Assembly: GCA_030849075.1 (NCBI GenBank)
Contig: JASAOO010003506.1
Coordinates: 1 to 64,000, forward strand
Direction of reading: 5' to 3'
Source of the DNA: Zelonia costaricensis
Lineage: Eukaryota; Euglenozoa; Kinetoplastea; Trypanosomatida; Trypanosomatidae
Length of the DNA stretch: 64,000 bases
The stretch's first letter is position 1. Each line of letters opens with the position of its first letter. The translations under genes and the position numbers were made by a program. The notes under the pieces were generated by a model, which was given only the letters and a program-made list of their open reading frames with translations, had not been told where the DNA came from and searched no databases. Shown here in pieces: positions 29,159 to 39,183 of the stretch.

Positions 29159-29664
29159 GACGCCCGAGCGCGGGCTGCCACGTTTGAAGTGTGAAAGTTG
29201 AGCTAGGCGAAAGCGATTGGATGGGGAGCGAGTGGATGGGGGAGGTCAGGAAGGGGGCGACGGGTTGAGAATGCGCTTCATGGTGCGCATGAGAACCGAG
29301 CACAGCGACATGGGCACCTGGCCGATGGGGCGGGCGAGGAGGCTTAGCGGTGCTTGCTGTGCATCAGGTGCCGGCGAGGGGCGCGTCTCGCTACCCCACC
29401 GCCGCCCCCGAGGCGCCGCAAGAAAGGGTGCGGCTCTCCGTGTTGCCGCAGCGTGCACGGGCGGCTGCGCCGTCGGTCACGCTTTTCTTCTGTGTTTGGT
29501 ACGTCTCTCGTCTCCTCCACGGCACTTACGCGTTTGGTGGTTTGTGAGTCGTCGTCCTGCACCGCGGCAGACGCGATGCGGCGCCGTCCTCGTCATGCCG
29601 GACCCACGACACACAGTCGACGTTGCGGACAGCGACGGCGCGCCGTGACCGATGCCTGGACCTC
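29159..29664. other. Intergenic region
   Basis: About 0.5 kb, no credible gene. It holds the 3' flank of the mitochondrial-leader gene and the 5' flank of the HMG-like gene. No strong repeat. Confidence 0.55.
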
Positions 29665-32199
29665 TCAGTCGAGCCTGGCGGTGTCGCTGTCGCCCCGCAG
29701 TGCGCACACCAGCTCCGGTGTTGGCGTCTCTCCCGCGCAGACGAGCGCGGCCACCAGATACGCCTTCTGCTCCGGCGTCCACGGCGCACGAGGGGCCTGC
29801 TGCTGGAGCAGCGACACGCCCTTCGCCTGCACGGCGGCCGCCAGCGCCGAGGCACGGTGCACCTCGTACACGGCGCCGTCGCCAAGCAGCACCGCGCACT
29901 CGACGAGCTCCGCCGCCGTTGTGCAGGCGGGCACGGCCGCCTCAAGCAGCTGGTCCAGCAGCGTCGAGAGGATCAGCGCCGCGGTTGCGGTGGAGGCGGC
30001 GCCGGTGCCGCGCGGCAGCGCCCCGGTGAGTCGGATCAAAGCGCAGAGTTCGTGGGTGGGCAGCGTGGCGGACTTGAGCAGCGACGCCGTCTGGCCCAGG
30101 CGCCGCGTGAGCAGCATCATGTAGGCGCTCTCCAGAGCCGGCGGGCTGCGCCGCCGCTCCTCGAGGCAGCGCACGAGGAGCTCGGCTTGGGCGGCGGTCA
30201 CGACACGCTGCTGCTCCTGTATGAGCAGGCGCACGTACACGTCCAGCACCGTGTCCGAGACTCGCACGTGCCCAGCAGCCGTTGCCGGCTGGGCGAGAGC
30301 CACTGTCAAGTACTGCACCACGCTCGGCAGCATGCCGGACGCACGGGACGTGTGCGTCTCCAGCTGGGCGAGGAGGAGCGGTCGCAGCGGCTGCACCGAC
30401 GCAGCCACAACAGCGGCGGCCCCATCGACGGCAGACAGCAGCTGCAGCGTCGACGGGACGGCGAGTACTGCCGCAGAGACGTGCAGCTCTTGCACGCACG
30501 CCTCGACGAGGGCCAGCGCAGCAGCCGCTGACGGCACCGCGTCGGACGCGGCTTCAGACGGAGGCGGGGACAGCAGCAGTGCTGTGGCCCCGCTCAGCGC
30601 CGCGGCCACCACCAGCTCCGTGCAGCGAGCAAGCCGCTCTCGTCCGTTGGGCCAGTGCTGCTCGGGGCGAGCGGTGCTCTGAAGCTCGAGCTCCAGCTGG
30701 CGCAGCCGCCCTTCCTCGTCACGCAGCCCCGGTGTCGCCGCTCCACCGTGTGAGGCAGCCCGCAGGTAGGCCGCGACGCAGTGCCAGCCCCACAGCTCGT
30801 CGCCACGCAGCACGTCCCACGCGCGCGCGGAGCAACCCGACAGCACCGTCTCCAGCGCGGCACGGAGCTGAACCCCCTGAGAGGCCGGGTCCGTCGGCGC
30901 ATCATTCGGCTGATCTGCTTGGCAGAAACCGTCCCGGTGCTCGAGGCAGAGCACCTCCAGCGCAGCACGTGGCGAGCGCACGGGGCCCGCATGCACAACC
31001 TGCAGCAGCTGCCGTACTGCGTGATGGCGCACCTTGCGCAGCAGCATGTCCAGCTCGGCCTCGCCGTCCACCTCGACAGACCCCGGGGAAGGGGCCCACC
31101 GTGTGCCTGCGGGCGGCGTGCCGGGGCGACTCAGTGGCTGCACGCTGCGGAGTACCTGCAAGCAGAGCCCCTCCGCCAGCGCGCTGCGCAGCGTGAAGTG
31201 CGCAACGACGAGGCGCAGCTCCGCCGCTGGGACGGGACGGCGCAGGAGCAGTGTGAGCAGCAGCCGTACCAGCGCGCCGTCCGAGAGCGTGTTGGTGGTG
31301 AAGCGCAGCAGCTGAGCGGTGGCCCCCGCGGCGCTCTCCATGTCATTCGATGGGGAAGACGCCAGGGACGGCGACGCGCCACTCGCGGATGTGCGGCGGC
31401 GCCGTCCACGTCCGGCGCGGCTCTCGCGCTCCAACGCGCCGCTGGTGCTGTTGTCGGCGGCGGTGCAGACGACGTGCAGCAGCTCCGCTTGGGCCTCGCC
31501 GAGGAGTTCGGGCTGCAGCAGCAGCGCCTGCGTCACGGTGAGACGACTGACTTGGTGCATGCGCGGGTACAGCAGCATCGCCCGCCTGCACAGCGTCGCC
31601 CACTGCGACTGCAGCGGCGACGCGAGCTGCAGCGTGGCCATGCTCCACAGCACCGCCGCGACGTCGTGCTCGGCCAGCTGCGGCTCGCAGTGGTGCAGCC
31701 GCGCAAAGCAGTCTCTCACGAACGGCAGGTGCGCCTGTGCGGGGCAGGCCTTGGCAACGGCGTGCACGGCAGCGATCAAGACGCGCGGCCGCCAGGTCTG
31801 CAGCGCCATCGTGTCCACATGCGCGTCGAGCAGCTGCGCCAGCGCTGCGCACCGCTCCTCCGGCCAGAAGCGCGGCGTCGCGCGCAGCACCACGAAGAGC
31901 ACGACGAGGACGTCTGCCGGCACCGCAGCGTGCGGGGGTAGCGCCGCGAGCCTTGACAGCGTGGCGCCGGCGCAGTCCTGCAGACGCCGCACCAGCACGG
32001 CGTCGCCGGCGCTGCTGCCCGACGTGCGCGTGAGCAGGACGAGCGAGCGGGTGGCGCTGACCAGGTGCGTCAACTCCGGCGTTGCCGACGCTGGGGAGGC
32101 CGGCAGCGGTGTGCGCTGCGCTGCCGCAGCGGCGGCTGTGCGGCGCGTACAGAGGTGCGCTGCTCGGGTTGCGAGCTGACACAACACGGACGGCTGCAT
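29665..32199 (-). CDS. Helical-repeat protein with mitochondrial-type leader
   Basis: This gene encodes 844 residues from the ATG at 32199-32197, beginning MQPSVLCQLATRAAHLCTRR. This is basic, free of acidic residues and followed by Ala, typical of a trypanosomatid mitochondrial presequence. A longer in-frame extension of 50 codons is Pro/Arg/Ser-rich and was rejected. The rest is almost entirely helical, with recurring 35-40-residue Leu/Ala-rich units. The segment EHDVAAVLWSMATLQLASPL resembles the units of FASTK/RAP-type and octotricopeptide-like organellar RNA-binding proteins, which often read VA.LLWAFA.L. No RAP domain is evident at the C-terminus (GDSDTARLD). A role in mitochondrial RNA metabolism is a reasonable inference from leader and repeat type, but I cannot name the gene. 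Confidence 0.78.
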   Translation of the reverse strand: MQPSVLCQLATRAAHLCTRRTAAAAAAQRTPLPASPASATPELTHLVSATRSLVLLTRTSGSSAGDAVLVRRLQDCAGATLSRLAALPPHAAVPADVLVVLFVVLRATPRFWPEERCAALAQLLDAHVDTMALQTWRPRVLIAAVHAVAKACPAQAHLPFVRDCFARLHHCEPQLAEHDVAAVLWSMATLQLASPLQSQWATLCRRAMLLYPRMHQVSRLTVTQALLLQPELLGEAQAELLHVVCTAADNSTSGALERESRAGRGRRRRTSASGASPSLASSPSNDMESAAGATAQLLRFTTNTLSDGALVRLLLTLLLRRPVPAAELRLVVAHFTLRSALAEGLCLQVLRSVQPLSRPGTPPAGTRWAPSPGSVEVDGEAELDMLLRKVRHHAVRQLLQVVHAGPVRSPRAALEVLCLEHRDGFCQADQPNDAPTDPASQGVQLRAALETVLSGCSARAWDVLRGDELWGWHCVAAYLRAASHGGAATPGLRDEEGRLRQLELELQSTARPEQHWPNGRERLARCTELVVAAALSGATALLLSPPPSEAASDAVPSAAAALALVEACVQELHVSAAVLAVPSTLQLLSAVDGAAAVVAASVQPLRPLLLAQLETHTSRASGMLPSVVQYLTVALAQPATAAGHVRVSDTVLDVYVRLLIQEQQRVVTAAQAELLVRCLEERRRSPPALESAYMMLLTRRLGQTASLLKSATLPTHELCALIRLTGALPRGTGAASTATAALILSTLLDQLLEAAVPACTTAAELVECAVLLGDGAVYEVHRASALAAAVQAKGVSLLQQQAPRAPWTPEQKAYLVAALVCAGETPTPELVCALRGDSDTARLD

Positions 32200-32753
32200 C
32201 ACGCGTGAGGCGCGCGTGCCCGCAGCTGGCTGAGAGACGGCAAAGCGCGGTCTTCCCTGGCGGGAGCGGGGTGAGGCAGGAGGAGGCGGGGAGCGTGTCG
32301 GCACCGCGCGTCCTGGGGTGGAGGGACGTTGGGCGTGCCGGTGCATCACGGCAAAGCCCGTGACGTGGACAGGGGGAGGCGATGGTGGAGAAAAGAGTCA
32401 CAGAGAAGTCGTACGCGCACGGGGCCGGGCTCACAGAGCCGATAGGCGACGCGCTCGAGCGGCGCTGTGACAGCGCTGCATGTTAGCCCACATCGCTGCC
32501 GGTGACGTGCTGCCCGGTGGAGGGGCAGCGGATGTCCACGCAATGCAAACACAAGTCCGCAGTTCTCTCTTGGTTTCTTTTGGGCTCTTTACTCCGTCTG
32601 TGCTTCACGTGGAAAGGGGGCATCGCCGCACGGCTAGCGCGCAGCGGAGTGTCTGGTGTGGGGTGCTGTCGATCGCAGCCGCGCAAACAAGCCCGTCGTG
32701 GTACTGTAGGAGTATAGCAGGTAAACTACGTGGCCGCCAATGCGCCACACCTC
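32200..32753. other. Intergenic region
   Basis: About 0.55 kb, no credible gene. It is less GC-rich than its surroundings around 32540-32720 (3' flank of the kelch gene). Minus-strand pyrimidine-rich sequence at 32250-32300 may be the splice signal of the downstream gene. Confidence 0.55.
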
Positions 32754-34187
32754 TCAGTGCCGCCTCTCTGTCGAAGCGGTCTGGTCTTCTGCGTCAGGAC
32801 TGTCTGGCGAATACGGCGGCGGAGGCGGCAACGGTTGCGGCCGGCGTCGCAGGGCAGCATCGAGCAGCGACCCTGCAAGCCCGCCGCTGGTGCGGTTCGC
32901 CTCCAGTGTGTGGCGTGCGCCAGCGGGCATCGGCACCTTCGGCACAGCCCACGGCGGCGCGGTGGCCGCCCCGATCCACCGCGCGGCGCTCTCGTGCAGT
33001 GTCAGCTGCGGGGCGTAGCCGAGGGGCAGCTGGAATAGGTCATCCGCGTTGGCGTGCACGCACAGCCCGCTGGCGTGGGAGCCGTCCTCAACGGTGGCGA
33101 GCTCGCCGCCGAACACGAAGAGCGAGGCGCGGGCGTAGGCGTAGGCGCAGCCGCTGCGTGCCGTGGGCGCTGGGCTGCCACCGATGCGCAGCGGTTGCCA
33201 GTGCGTGTGCGTGCTACCCCGCACCTGTAGCCTCCACACGCGGTGAAAGTACACGTTCCCGTCGCTTCGGCCCGCATCGCCGCCGAAGAGGTAGACGAAG
33301 TTGCTGTGGGCCGCCAGCGCTGACGCGTAGCGGGGCGCCGGGCTGATGAAGTCGCGCACGACGATTTCGCAGAATGTGTTGAGGAGGGTATTGTACTCGT
33401 AGAGGGCTGACTCGAAGTGGAGCCACGGGGGGCTGTCGTCCACGTCTTCCCTGTCAACGGTCCAGAAGCCGCCGAAGAGGTAGATGCGGTGGCCACAGAC
33501 GGCGGAGCTGCAGCCGCGCAGGGCGGGCACGTGGTTCGGCGTGTCGGACTCGGAGCCTGGACTGCTGTAGTTCGTCGGTGACAGGTGCTGCCACTCGAGC
33601 GAGGGCACGTGCATGCGCCAGACCGGTGCCGCGCCCACCACCCCCGGGGCGCCGAGGAGCACATACATGTAATCCCCCACCACCTGCGCGCAGTGCAGCC
33701 GCCGCGCGCCCGGTCCCTCCGGCGGCTCAGGGGCGTGCTGCAGCAATGTCCACCGCCACGTCGTCATGTCCAGCGCCCACACATCGTCGTAGACCACGGG
33801 GCTGTGCAGGTCCTGCCCGCCGTACACGATCATCGTGTCGCCATGCAGGACTGCCGTGTGGCACAGCCGCGGCGTCATGGCGTCGCTGTTTTCGGGTAAG
33901 GTGCGCGTCCACCGGTGCGTCTCGAGGTCGTAGATGAAGACGTTGCAGACGAAGGAGTTGACCGAGCCGCCGCCGAACAGGATGAGAAAGCGGTCCTGGT
34001 AACACACCAGCGTGTGGCAGCACCCAGGCGGCGGCGGGGACGACAGCGCAGCCGACGCGTCTGGTGCCCCGGACGGCGAGCGCAGCAGCCAGCAAAAAGG
34101 GAAGTCGTGACCCACGTCGGCGTTGACTTCGGGGTCATCGTGCAGCATCGCGCGTGCCGGGCCGCGAGCGCCGAATCTGGGTTGCAT
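32754..34187 (-). CDS. Kelch-repeat beta-propeller protein
   Basis: This gene encodes 477 residues from the ATG at 34187-34185. At least five kelch units are visible through hydrophobic-GG pairs followed by a Tyr/Trp-containing strand: FLILFGGG (67-74), MIVYGGQ (119-125) with YDDVWALDMTTWRW, IYLFGGFW (235-242), VYLFGGDAG (298-306) with FHRVWRLQV, and LFVFGGEL (356-363). Between them lies a more degenerate blade around residues 165-200 (YMYVLLGAPG, VWRMHVPSLEW). Kelch propellers are protein-interaction platforms; the partner is not deducible. The C-terminal 75 residues are Pro/Arg-rich and probably disordered. A short pyrimidine tract at about 34213-34230 and an AG at 34207-34206 give an 18-nt leader and support this Met over the long upstream extension, which encodes a His-Thr run from a CA microsatellite. 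Confidence 0.88.
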   Translation of the reverse strand: MQPRFGARGPARAMLHDDPEVNADVGHDFPFCWLLRSPSGAPDASAALSSPPPPGCCHTLVCYQDRFLILFGGGSVNSFVCNVFIYDLETHRWTRTLPENSDAMTPRLCHTAVLHGDTMIVYGGQDLHSPVVYDDVWALDMTTWRWTLLQHAPEPPEGPGARRLHCAQVVGDYMYVLLGAPGVVGAAPVWRMHVPSLEWQHLSPTNYSSPGSESDTPNHVPALRGCSSAVCGHRIYLFGGFWTVDREDVDDSPPWLHFESALYEYNTLLNTFCEIVVRDFISPAPRYASALAAHSNFVYLFGGDAGRSDGNVYFHRVWRLQVRGSTHTHWQPLRIGGSPAPTARSGCAYAYARASLFVFGGELATVEDGSHASGLCVHANADDLFQLPLGYAPQLTLHESAARWIGAATAPPWAVPKVPMPAGARHTLEANRTSGGLAGSLLDAALRRRPQPLPPPPPYSPDSPDAEDQTASTERRH

Positions 34188-35068
34188 GGGGTCGCGGAGC
34201 GTCAGCTCGTCGGAGAGGAGGGAGCAGTCGACCACGCGCTCTGTGAGGGTGACGTTGCGGGCTACAGCACACAAAGCTTTGCAGAGGAGCCGAGCGTCGC
34301 AGTGCACTCGTCCGGGCCACCGCCAGTGCCTCGGGCACACCGCAATGAGCGGAAAAGCAAATGCAGAGCAGCACGAGCGCCGACAGGAGAAAGGGGAGAA
34401 GATCTGGTGAATGTCAAGGTAGCAGAGTAGGAGAACAACTACAGGCTGCTCGTGTGTGTGCGTGTGTGTGTGTGTGTGGGCGTTGGCTCGTGTGTCAGTC
34501 AGCTTGTCTGTGGGTGGGTGTGTCTTTGTGAGGGGATGCCGTTCATGATAGTGGTAAATTCCATAAGAAGAAGTCGGGGAGCGTGGCGAGTAGAGCGCTC
34601 GCGCTCGGTGGCTGACCACGCATTGCCGCACGGCTGGGCATTCGGCGGCGTGCGGTGTGGTGGGTCCGCAGTACCTTCAAAGGGGAACGAGGAGGAGGCT
34701 CTAGCGCAGTGAGATCGGTGCTTTGATTCGCTGTTTCTTGGTTTGTGTGTGTGTGTGTGTGTGTACTGGTTGATTATGTCGGTAGCAGTTACGCTGGAGA
34801 TTCGCAAGAGACGGTGCTGGTTGCACCCAAGTTGCGCCACGAGGGCGATCGATGGAGAGAGAGACACACACATACACGGCACTCCGCGTGTCTTTCGCCG
34901 CCCCACTGCGCGTTGACGGATCACTCGCGCCTATCCGCGGGAGGTGTGTCCGGAAGGGGGTGGTGAGGACGGCCGATCTGCATGTGTGCATGTCTGTGTG
35001 TGAGTGGATGGGTGAGGCACGCCGCACTGGAATCGTCGCAGCCCGCGTCGGTGTTCGTCTCCCTCCTC
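34188..35068. other. Intergenic region with GT microsatellites
   Basis: No credible gene. GT runs occur at about 34453-34478 and 34744-34764. A purine-rich plus-strand stretch (34375-34400) is a second pyrimidine tract on the minus strand, usable for trans-splicing of the kelch gene. Confidence 0.6.
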
Positions 35069-37936
35069 TCACAACGCCTTCAACACGTCTGCGCGCTCGT
35101 AGTCGTCTCCGGCGGCCTGCAGCCGCGTCAGCCACGCCGGCGCATTCAGCGCCGCGAGCCAAGTGACGCCAGCGACGCAGCGACCCCACATCGCGAGCTG
35201 CTGCAGCACCGCCCACCGCAGGGGCTCCTCGCCGTCCCCGTCGTCATCGCCCTCTGCTGGCTCACCTTCTGCCGCCTCCGTCGGAAGGGCAGCGGCCGCC
35301 ACGCACTCCCGCCACCGCGCGACGCACAACACGAGGGAGTCGGCCAGCTCGCGGCCAGGCACGTGCCCGGCGTCCGACAGCGCGCGCCCGCACTGGGCCA
35401 GCACGTGCACACGCCGCGCCCCATCCGACGCCGTGAAGGCCGGGTGCGGCTGCAGCAGCCACCGCAGCAGGTCGTGCAGCGCGGCGGCGGTGGAGGCGGC
35501 GGCGGCGACGGGCTGCACGAACACCTCGTCGAGGGCGAGGACCAGCTCGCGTGTGGCGGTGTCTTCACTGTGCGGCTGCGCGAAGAAGCGGCTGAGGCCT
35601 GCCAGGAGCAGTGCTGGCTGCTGCCCAGGCGCCACCGCTGCGGCTGCAATTCGCAGGAAGTACTGCACAAGGTGCGGGTGCTCCGCATGCCACCCGTCCA
35701 GCAAAGAGGCGAGCGCATCGCCGCTCCACGTGGCAGCCTCGCAGTGCCGGCGCGCTCGCTGCGCCACCGCCTCGCACACGCGCCCCTCCAGCGTCTGTAC
35801 CTCTTCGGCAGAGAGGTGGGCGACACAGGCAAGGGTGTGGGCGAGGGCGTCGACGGTGTCCAGACTCGGCGTCGCTGCCCCCGCCGTGGCGCAGAGCAGC
35901 GCCTGCGTGTACGCATCCTGCTGCGCGAGGAGGCCGAGCGCCGACTCCGGCAGCGCGGCGACACCGCCGGCCAGCAGCAGGGCGAGCTCATCCACGGCCC
36001 TGTGCCGCGTGGCAGCTGCCGCGGCGGCGGCGCCCGGTGCTGGTGTGGACGTCGCACACTGCCAGAGTGTCGCCACGAGGGGGGCGCTGCCCTCTCGCAC
36101 TCGGGCCAGCGCCTGCTCGTCGCCGCGCCGCGCCAGCGCCAGCACCGCTGCCGTCGCTGCAGCCGCCACGTCCAGCACGGCGAGCTTGCCCTCCGCGTCA
36201 CGGGGCGCGTCGAGCGTCGTCAAGGCGCTCATGAGCGCCGCCGCGACACGCGAAGTGGTGGAGAGGGCGGCGCCGCCGTCACTCGAAGCCGGCGCCCGCG
36301 CGTGTCGGGCCACAGTGCACGGCAGTAGCGGCGACTGCACAAGCAGCGCCGCGGGCACGCTAGACTCAAGCCACCAGAGCAACGAGTCCGCGTGCGCCAT
36401 CACGAGCACCAGCCGCGTGCCCGGCTCTGCCGCGGCAGCGCAGATCTCGTCCGCGGTGAGCGGCCCCAGCAGTGCGGTGAGGCGCTCGTACGAGGTGAAG
36501 ACAGCCAGCTCCACCTCGTCGTGCGCCACCTCGAAGTCCTCCACCTCATCGTCGGCCACACGCCGGGCCACATGCGCGGCGATAGCGCACCACTCCGGCC
36601 GCGTAAAGCCGCTCTGCGTGAGGCGGGCCGCGAGGGCGCCGGTGCAGCCGCCGAGAAACGACCGCAGCTGCACCGCCGCCGCGGCCTTCTCCGCGTTCGC
36701 AAGGCACGTCTGCTCCGCGAAGTCAGCGAAGTCGTCCGGGTCGTCGTCCGCCTCCATCACTGGCAGCGGCGCCGGCTGCAGTGCCTGCGTGAGCGCGCTG
36801 AGGCCCTCGCAGACGTGGCACACGGCGGTTGCCGGCGCCGCCGGGGACTGCAGCAGCAGCGCCACTCGGTCCGCTGCGGCGGAGAAGAGGCGGAAGAGCG
36901 GCACGTCGCCGGCCTGCTGTGTCACCATCGCCTCCGTCGACGCCTCCAGCGCTGCCGCAATCACACGGCTCACCGCCGCCCAGTCCACCGAGGCCGCCGA
37001 TGCCGCCGTCACCGGCTGCAGCACCGGCGGCAGCGCCCCCAGCAGTAGTGCCTCGGCCGCGGCGTTCACAAGTGTCTGACAGCGCAGCACGTTGCACACC
37101 AAGTCCAGGACCGCGGCCGGGCACGGCGACGGCGGCGACGCCGCCACGGCCGCGTCGAGGCGGCGCAGGCAGTGCTGCCACACGGGGCTGGCCGGCAGGG
37201 CGGCCCAGAAGGTCTCCGCCACCTCCTGCGGCTCACCGTACATCGCCTCCAGCAGGAAGCGCACCGCCGCGTCGGTGGCGCGCAGCAGCAGCGGCATGTC
37301 GGCCTCCGCCGCCAGCGGGGACTGCAGAACAATCTCGAGGTGCTCCTGCAGCTGGCGCCGCTGCGTGGCCCGGCGTATGGACCCGATCTGCACGCGCCGG
37401 TCCGCCAGGAGGTCGGCGACGTCGATCAGAACGCACAGGGCGAGGCGGGACTCGTCCGCCACGGCGCCGCTCTCGCCGCTGCCGCCGATCCACGCATGCA
37501 GGCGCTCCACGAGGCTGTCCTCTAGCACAATGAGCAGGCACGCGACGCACTGCACGAGCTGGCGGCGGGCTGCCGAGTGGGCGGCGGTGGCGGGCAGGAC
37601 GGCCAGGTAGAGGTGCAGGAGCTCGTCCAACGCGGCGGGGCGGCGATCCAGTGGCTGGGCGAGGCTTTCGAGCAGCACCTGGACGCAGAAGTGTCGGTTG
37701 AGGACGCAGACGTAGCTGAGCAGCGACGGGGCGGCCGCATCGTGCACGGTGCGGAGCAGCAGCTGGGGGGCGATGGTGCGGGCCGCAGGGGTGCCGCCCG
37801 CGTCGAGGGAGTGGTCAACGGCGTGCTTGAGGAGTTGATTCGATGCGGTGTCACCGCACGTGGCGAAGTGCACGGCGGCCGCCATCGCCGCGCCGTCCTC
37901 GACCGCCGCCGCCGCCGCCGCCGCAGGGCCGCCCAT
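35069..37936 (-). CDS. Helical-repeat (HEAT-type) protein, possibly importin-beta-family karyopherin
   Basis: This gene encodes 955 residues, almost wholly helical and Ala/Leu-rich. The N-terminal part (LLLRTVHDAAAPSLLSYVCV then FCVQVLLESLAQ) and the regular pairs of 15-20-residue helices resemble the HEAT repeats of importin-13/transportin-3-like karyopherins. An acidic stretch, MEADDDPDDFADFAEQ, followed further on by RRVADDEVEDFEVAHDEVEL, is reminiscent of the acidic loop and the FR..V..LL region of that family. Karyopherins carry cargo through nuclear pores under Ran control. The family assignment is an impression, because such repeats are highly divergent in trypanosomatids. Another HEAT/ARM scaffold is equally possible. 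The start is the ATG at 37936-37934, followed by a poly-Ala stretch; Met18 is an alternative. Confidence 0.75.
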   Translation of the reverse strand: MGGPAAAAAAAVEDGAAMAAAVHFATCGDTASNQLLKHAVDHSLDAGGTPAARTIAPQLLLRTVHDAAAPSLLSYVCVLNRHFCVQVLLESLAQPLDRRPAALDELLHLYLAVLPATAAHSAARRQLVQCVACLLIVLEDSLVERLHAWIGGSGESGAVADESRLALCVLIDVADLLADRRVQIGSIRRATQRRQLQEHLEIVLQSPLAAEADMPLLLRATDAAVRFLLEAMYGEPQEVAETFWAALPASPVWQHCLRRLDAAVAASPPSPCPAAVLDLVCNVLRCQTLVNAAAEALLLGALPPVLQPVTAASAASVDWAAVSRVIAAALEASTEAMVTQQAGDVPLFRLFSAAADRVALLLQSPAAPATAVCHVCEGLSALTQALQPAPLPVMEADDDPDDFADFAEQTCLANAEKAAAAVQLRSFLGGCTGALAARLTQSGFTRPEWCAIAAHVARRVADDEVEDFEVAHDEVELAVFTSYERLTALLGPLTADEICAAAAEPGTRLVLVMAHADSLLWWLESSVPAALLVQSPLLPCTVARHARAPASSDGGAALSTTSRVAAALMSALTTLDAPRDAEGKLAVLDVAAAATAAVLALARRGDEQALARVREGSAPLVATLWQCATSTPAPGAAAAAAATRHRAVDELALLLAGGVAALPESALGLLAQQDAYTQALLCATAGAATPSLDTVDALAHTLACVAHLSAEEVQTLEGRVCEAVAQRARRHCEAATWSGDALASLLDGWHAEHPHLVQYFLRIAAAAVAPGQQPALLLAGLSRFFAQPHSEDTATRELVLALDEVFVQPVAAAASTAAALHDLLRWLLQPHPAFTASDGARRVHVLAQCGRALSDAGHVPGRELADSLVLCVARWRECVAAAALPTEAAEGEPAEGDDDGDGEEPLRWAVLQQLAMWGRCVAGVTWLAALNAPAWLTRLQAAGDDYERADVLKAL

Positions 37937-39183
37937 TGCGTGCAGGGTGAGGTGCTACAGAGGGGGCGGGGAGGGAGGGCCGGGTGGCGAAGAAGGCCTC
38001 TTCAAAGAGGTGCAACCAGAAGGAAAACGTGCGAGCTCGCGGCAGCGTTGGCGTGTCTGTAAAGGTGTGAAGACACTCACGTGTGTCGGTGTGTGTTTGT
38101 GTGCGTAGGGGAGGAAGAACGGGGGATGAGTGTCGAGCCGGCGTGCGCCTAGTGAGAAGGGCACGCACACCACCGCGAACTGCGGACGCAGACGTGCCAG
38201 CAGGCGACGAGAAATGCGCGTATGGATGCGGAGAGATGGAAGTGGCATGGATCACGACGGACGCGACAGTGCGCACCCTCCTCGCAGAGCATTGCGACAA
38301 GATCGGGCACAGAAAGGGGGAGGCAGCGGTCACGGTCAACGGGCGTAGAGAGCCGTTGAAGCGTCATCGATTGCGACACGCGGCAGCCGTTCGATGCCAC
38401 TCCACCCTCCCCTTCCTCTGTCGCTCTCGAGAGCTGTAAACTCGAGAGATGTCTGACGCGTTGCAGCGTTGTGGTGTCGAGACATCAATAGCGACCGGCA
38501 CGCGGCACGGACGGAAAGACTAAGCGATGCCGGGTGCGTGCGTCACAAGGAGTTCGTGCTGTGAGAAAAGGCAAGAGCATTTCAGCACGGGTGCGCACGC
38601 GGCGCCACGTAAACACCGCGGCGCACTGCGCGCCGCGGCGGGACGCTGATGGGTTGGGCGGGGTTAGAGAGGAGCGAGACGGAAACGGAAGGAGGCTCGA
38701 TCTCGCTACGCCCGTGCCGCACCCGTGCGTTCAGACAGCAGCCTCCTTCAGCGACTTAAGTGCAGCGCTGTGGAGTGTCCACTCAGGTGCTCCGGCATTG
38801 ATGCCACAGTACCTTCGCCTTCTGCTCTCTCCCACGCGCACCACGCGTGCGGTAACGAGCCCATTCGGCTTCCCTCGTCTCCCCCACCCGCCCTCTCCTC
38901 GCTCTCCGAGGTGCTGCGATGCTCGCAGCGTCCATCACCCGGACCCCCCCCGCCCATCACCATCTGCGCGTGGCCTCTCCTCTACCACACAAACACACAG
39001 ACAACGGAGCCGCGCGCCGGGCCGCAGCACGCTGTTGCCGACCACGGGTGGAGAAGGCGTGTCAGTACAGGGGAGCAGAGGCATCGAAGCCGTGCCTTCC
39101 CCCCCCCCCTCCTCCCCTTTCACCTCACCCCCCCCGCCGCTGGACCAACCGTTACTCACAACAGACAATAAAGGAACCCCAAC
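37937..39183. other. Intergenic region upstream of the karyopherin-like gene
   Basis: About 1.25 kb, no credible gene. A purine-rich plus-strand stretch at 37955-37990, pyrimidine-rich on the minus strand, is the likely splice signal. The 3' flank of the next gene contains C-runs at 38945-38952, 39099-39108 and 39127-39138. Confidence 0.6.

Noticed and set aside
37937..39183. Plus-strand frames in the gap (for example 38534-39232)
   Set aside because: They are low-complexity Ser/Pro/Arg/His composition on the wrong strand for this transcription unit, with no domain.
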